From the NCBI RefSeq assembly GCF_003573695.1, contig NC_039362.1, positions 172,741,690 through 172,805,689 on the forward strand: a stretch of 64,000 nucleotides of DNA, in the 5' to 3' direction. A program made the position numbers and the translations under genes. The notes beneath the pieces are model-generated. The model worked only from the letters and a program-made list of their open reading frames with translations. It was not told the DNA's origin and searched no databases. Position 1 is the first letter of the stretch; each line of letters opens with the position of its first letter. Of this stretch, positions 63,594 to 64,000 are shown piece by piece. Origin of the DNA: Papaver somniferum (lineage: Eukaryota > Streptophyta > Magnoliopsida > Ranunculales > Papaveraceae).

Positions 63594-64000
63594 CTTTAGA
63601 GATGGGCTATTGTTGAATGGTGAGTATTTGAATGGGGAGAGAGTTTGGTCGTGTTTGGTTGTGAGGAATTTACTTACACGGACTTCACGTGAGAATACAA
63701 AGATATATGTCTTATGTTTGTGGTTTGTGCCTTGTGGGTGATTAGTACGTAGTGGTCTTGTTTTGTTTTGTTGTGTTATTTGCTTGGCATTTGGCATAGA
63801 GGTTAGAAACTAAACAAAAGTTAAAGCATTTCGCATGATTATAATTTCTTTAATCAGAAATTATTGAGATCTAAATAGACTAGTTCTAGTTTTTTTTTTA
63901 AGGAAATCTAGAATTTTGTCACAAACTTTGGTAATTTCGTGACAATCTTGTCAGGAAAAAAAATCTTCCAAAAATACTATTTCGATTTATTCTGGTACTT
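63594..64000. other. Upstream region of the CYP79-type gene
   Basis: No gene recognised; it would hold the proximal promoter. A TTGTTTTGTTTTGTTGTG run lies near 63757-63775. Confidence 0.4.

Overview
This window looks like a gene-poor, transposon-rich stretch of a eudicot nuclear genome, most likely a poppy (Papaver) or close relative. The reasons are AT-rich intergenic DNA, spliced plant genes, nested plant LTR, LINE and TIR elements, and a secreted S1-type self-incompatibility homologue of the poppy PrsS kind next to a CYP79 P450. The species is inferred and I could not search a database.

Only four loci look like intact host genes: a small secreted S-protein homologue (14029-14469, minus); an intronless BLUS1-like STE20/GCK kinase (21373-23097, plus); a 12-exon VAL/HSI2-type B3-CW transcriptional repressor (40738-46234, plus), whose splice sites could be joined into one 953-codon frame; and a two-exon CYP79-type P450 (61316-63387, minus). 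They have unrelated roles (cell-cell signalling, stomatal blue-light signalling, chromatin repression of seed genes, aldoxime synthesis) and do not form an operon or an evident cluster.

The rest is mobile DNA with unusually clear boundaries. 0.7-1.0 kb: a complete 339-bp TRIM with 5-bp target duplications. 1.9-3.5 kb: an element with inverted ends and a palindrome-rich core. 5.7-6.3 kb: a pogo/Lemi1-like element whose related empty site is also in this window, near 56.84 kb. 9.0-13.5 kb: a CACTA-type element that has captured fragments of at least three host genes (AHP phosphotransfer protein, ORC1, IBR5-like dual-specificity phosphatase) and hosts a nested TIR element carrying a LINE ORF1 piece. 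14.7-21.0 kb: a decayed Ty1/copia element. 23.4-24.7 kb: a complete non-autonomous LTR element. 25.0-29.9 kb: an F-box fragment, an opposite-strand multi-exon coiled-coil ORF and two LTR-like copies. 32.9-39.2 kb: a minus-strand LINE tail, an ORF1-only LINE insertion with target duplications, and a truncated copia element nested inside it.

Right half: a hAT MITE splitting a tandem repeat (39.3 kb), a Tourist/Harbinger MITE just upstream of the VAL gene, a Harbinger-like element with an ORF1 next to a MITE sharing its end (47.2-48.5 kb), a hAT-like element and a solo copia LTR stacked within or beside a large gypsy-like LTR (48.8-55.7 kb), a tRNA-derived SINE, a roughly 30-bp minisatellite (58 kb), a Stowaway MITE (59.2 kb) and a 5'-truncated LINE with a 10-bp duplication (60.1-60.7 kb). 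The most noteworthy discovery is the gene-fragment-carrying CACTA element.
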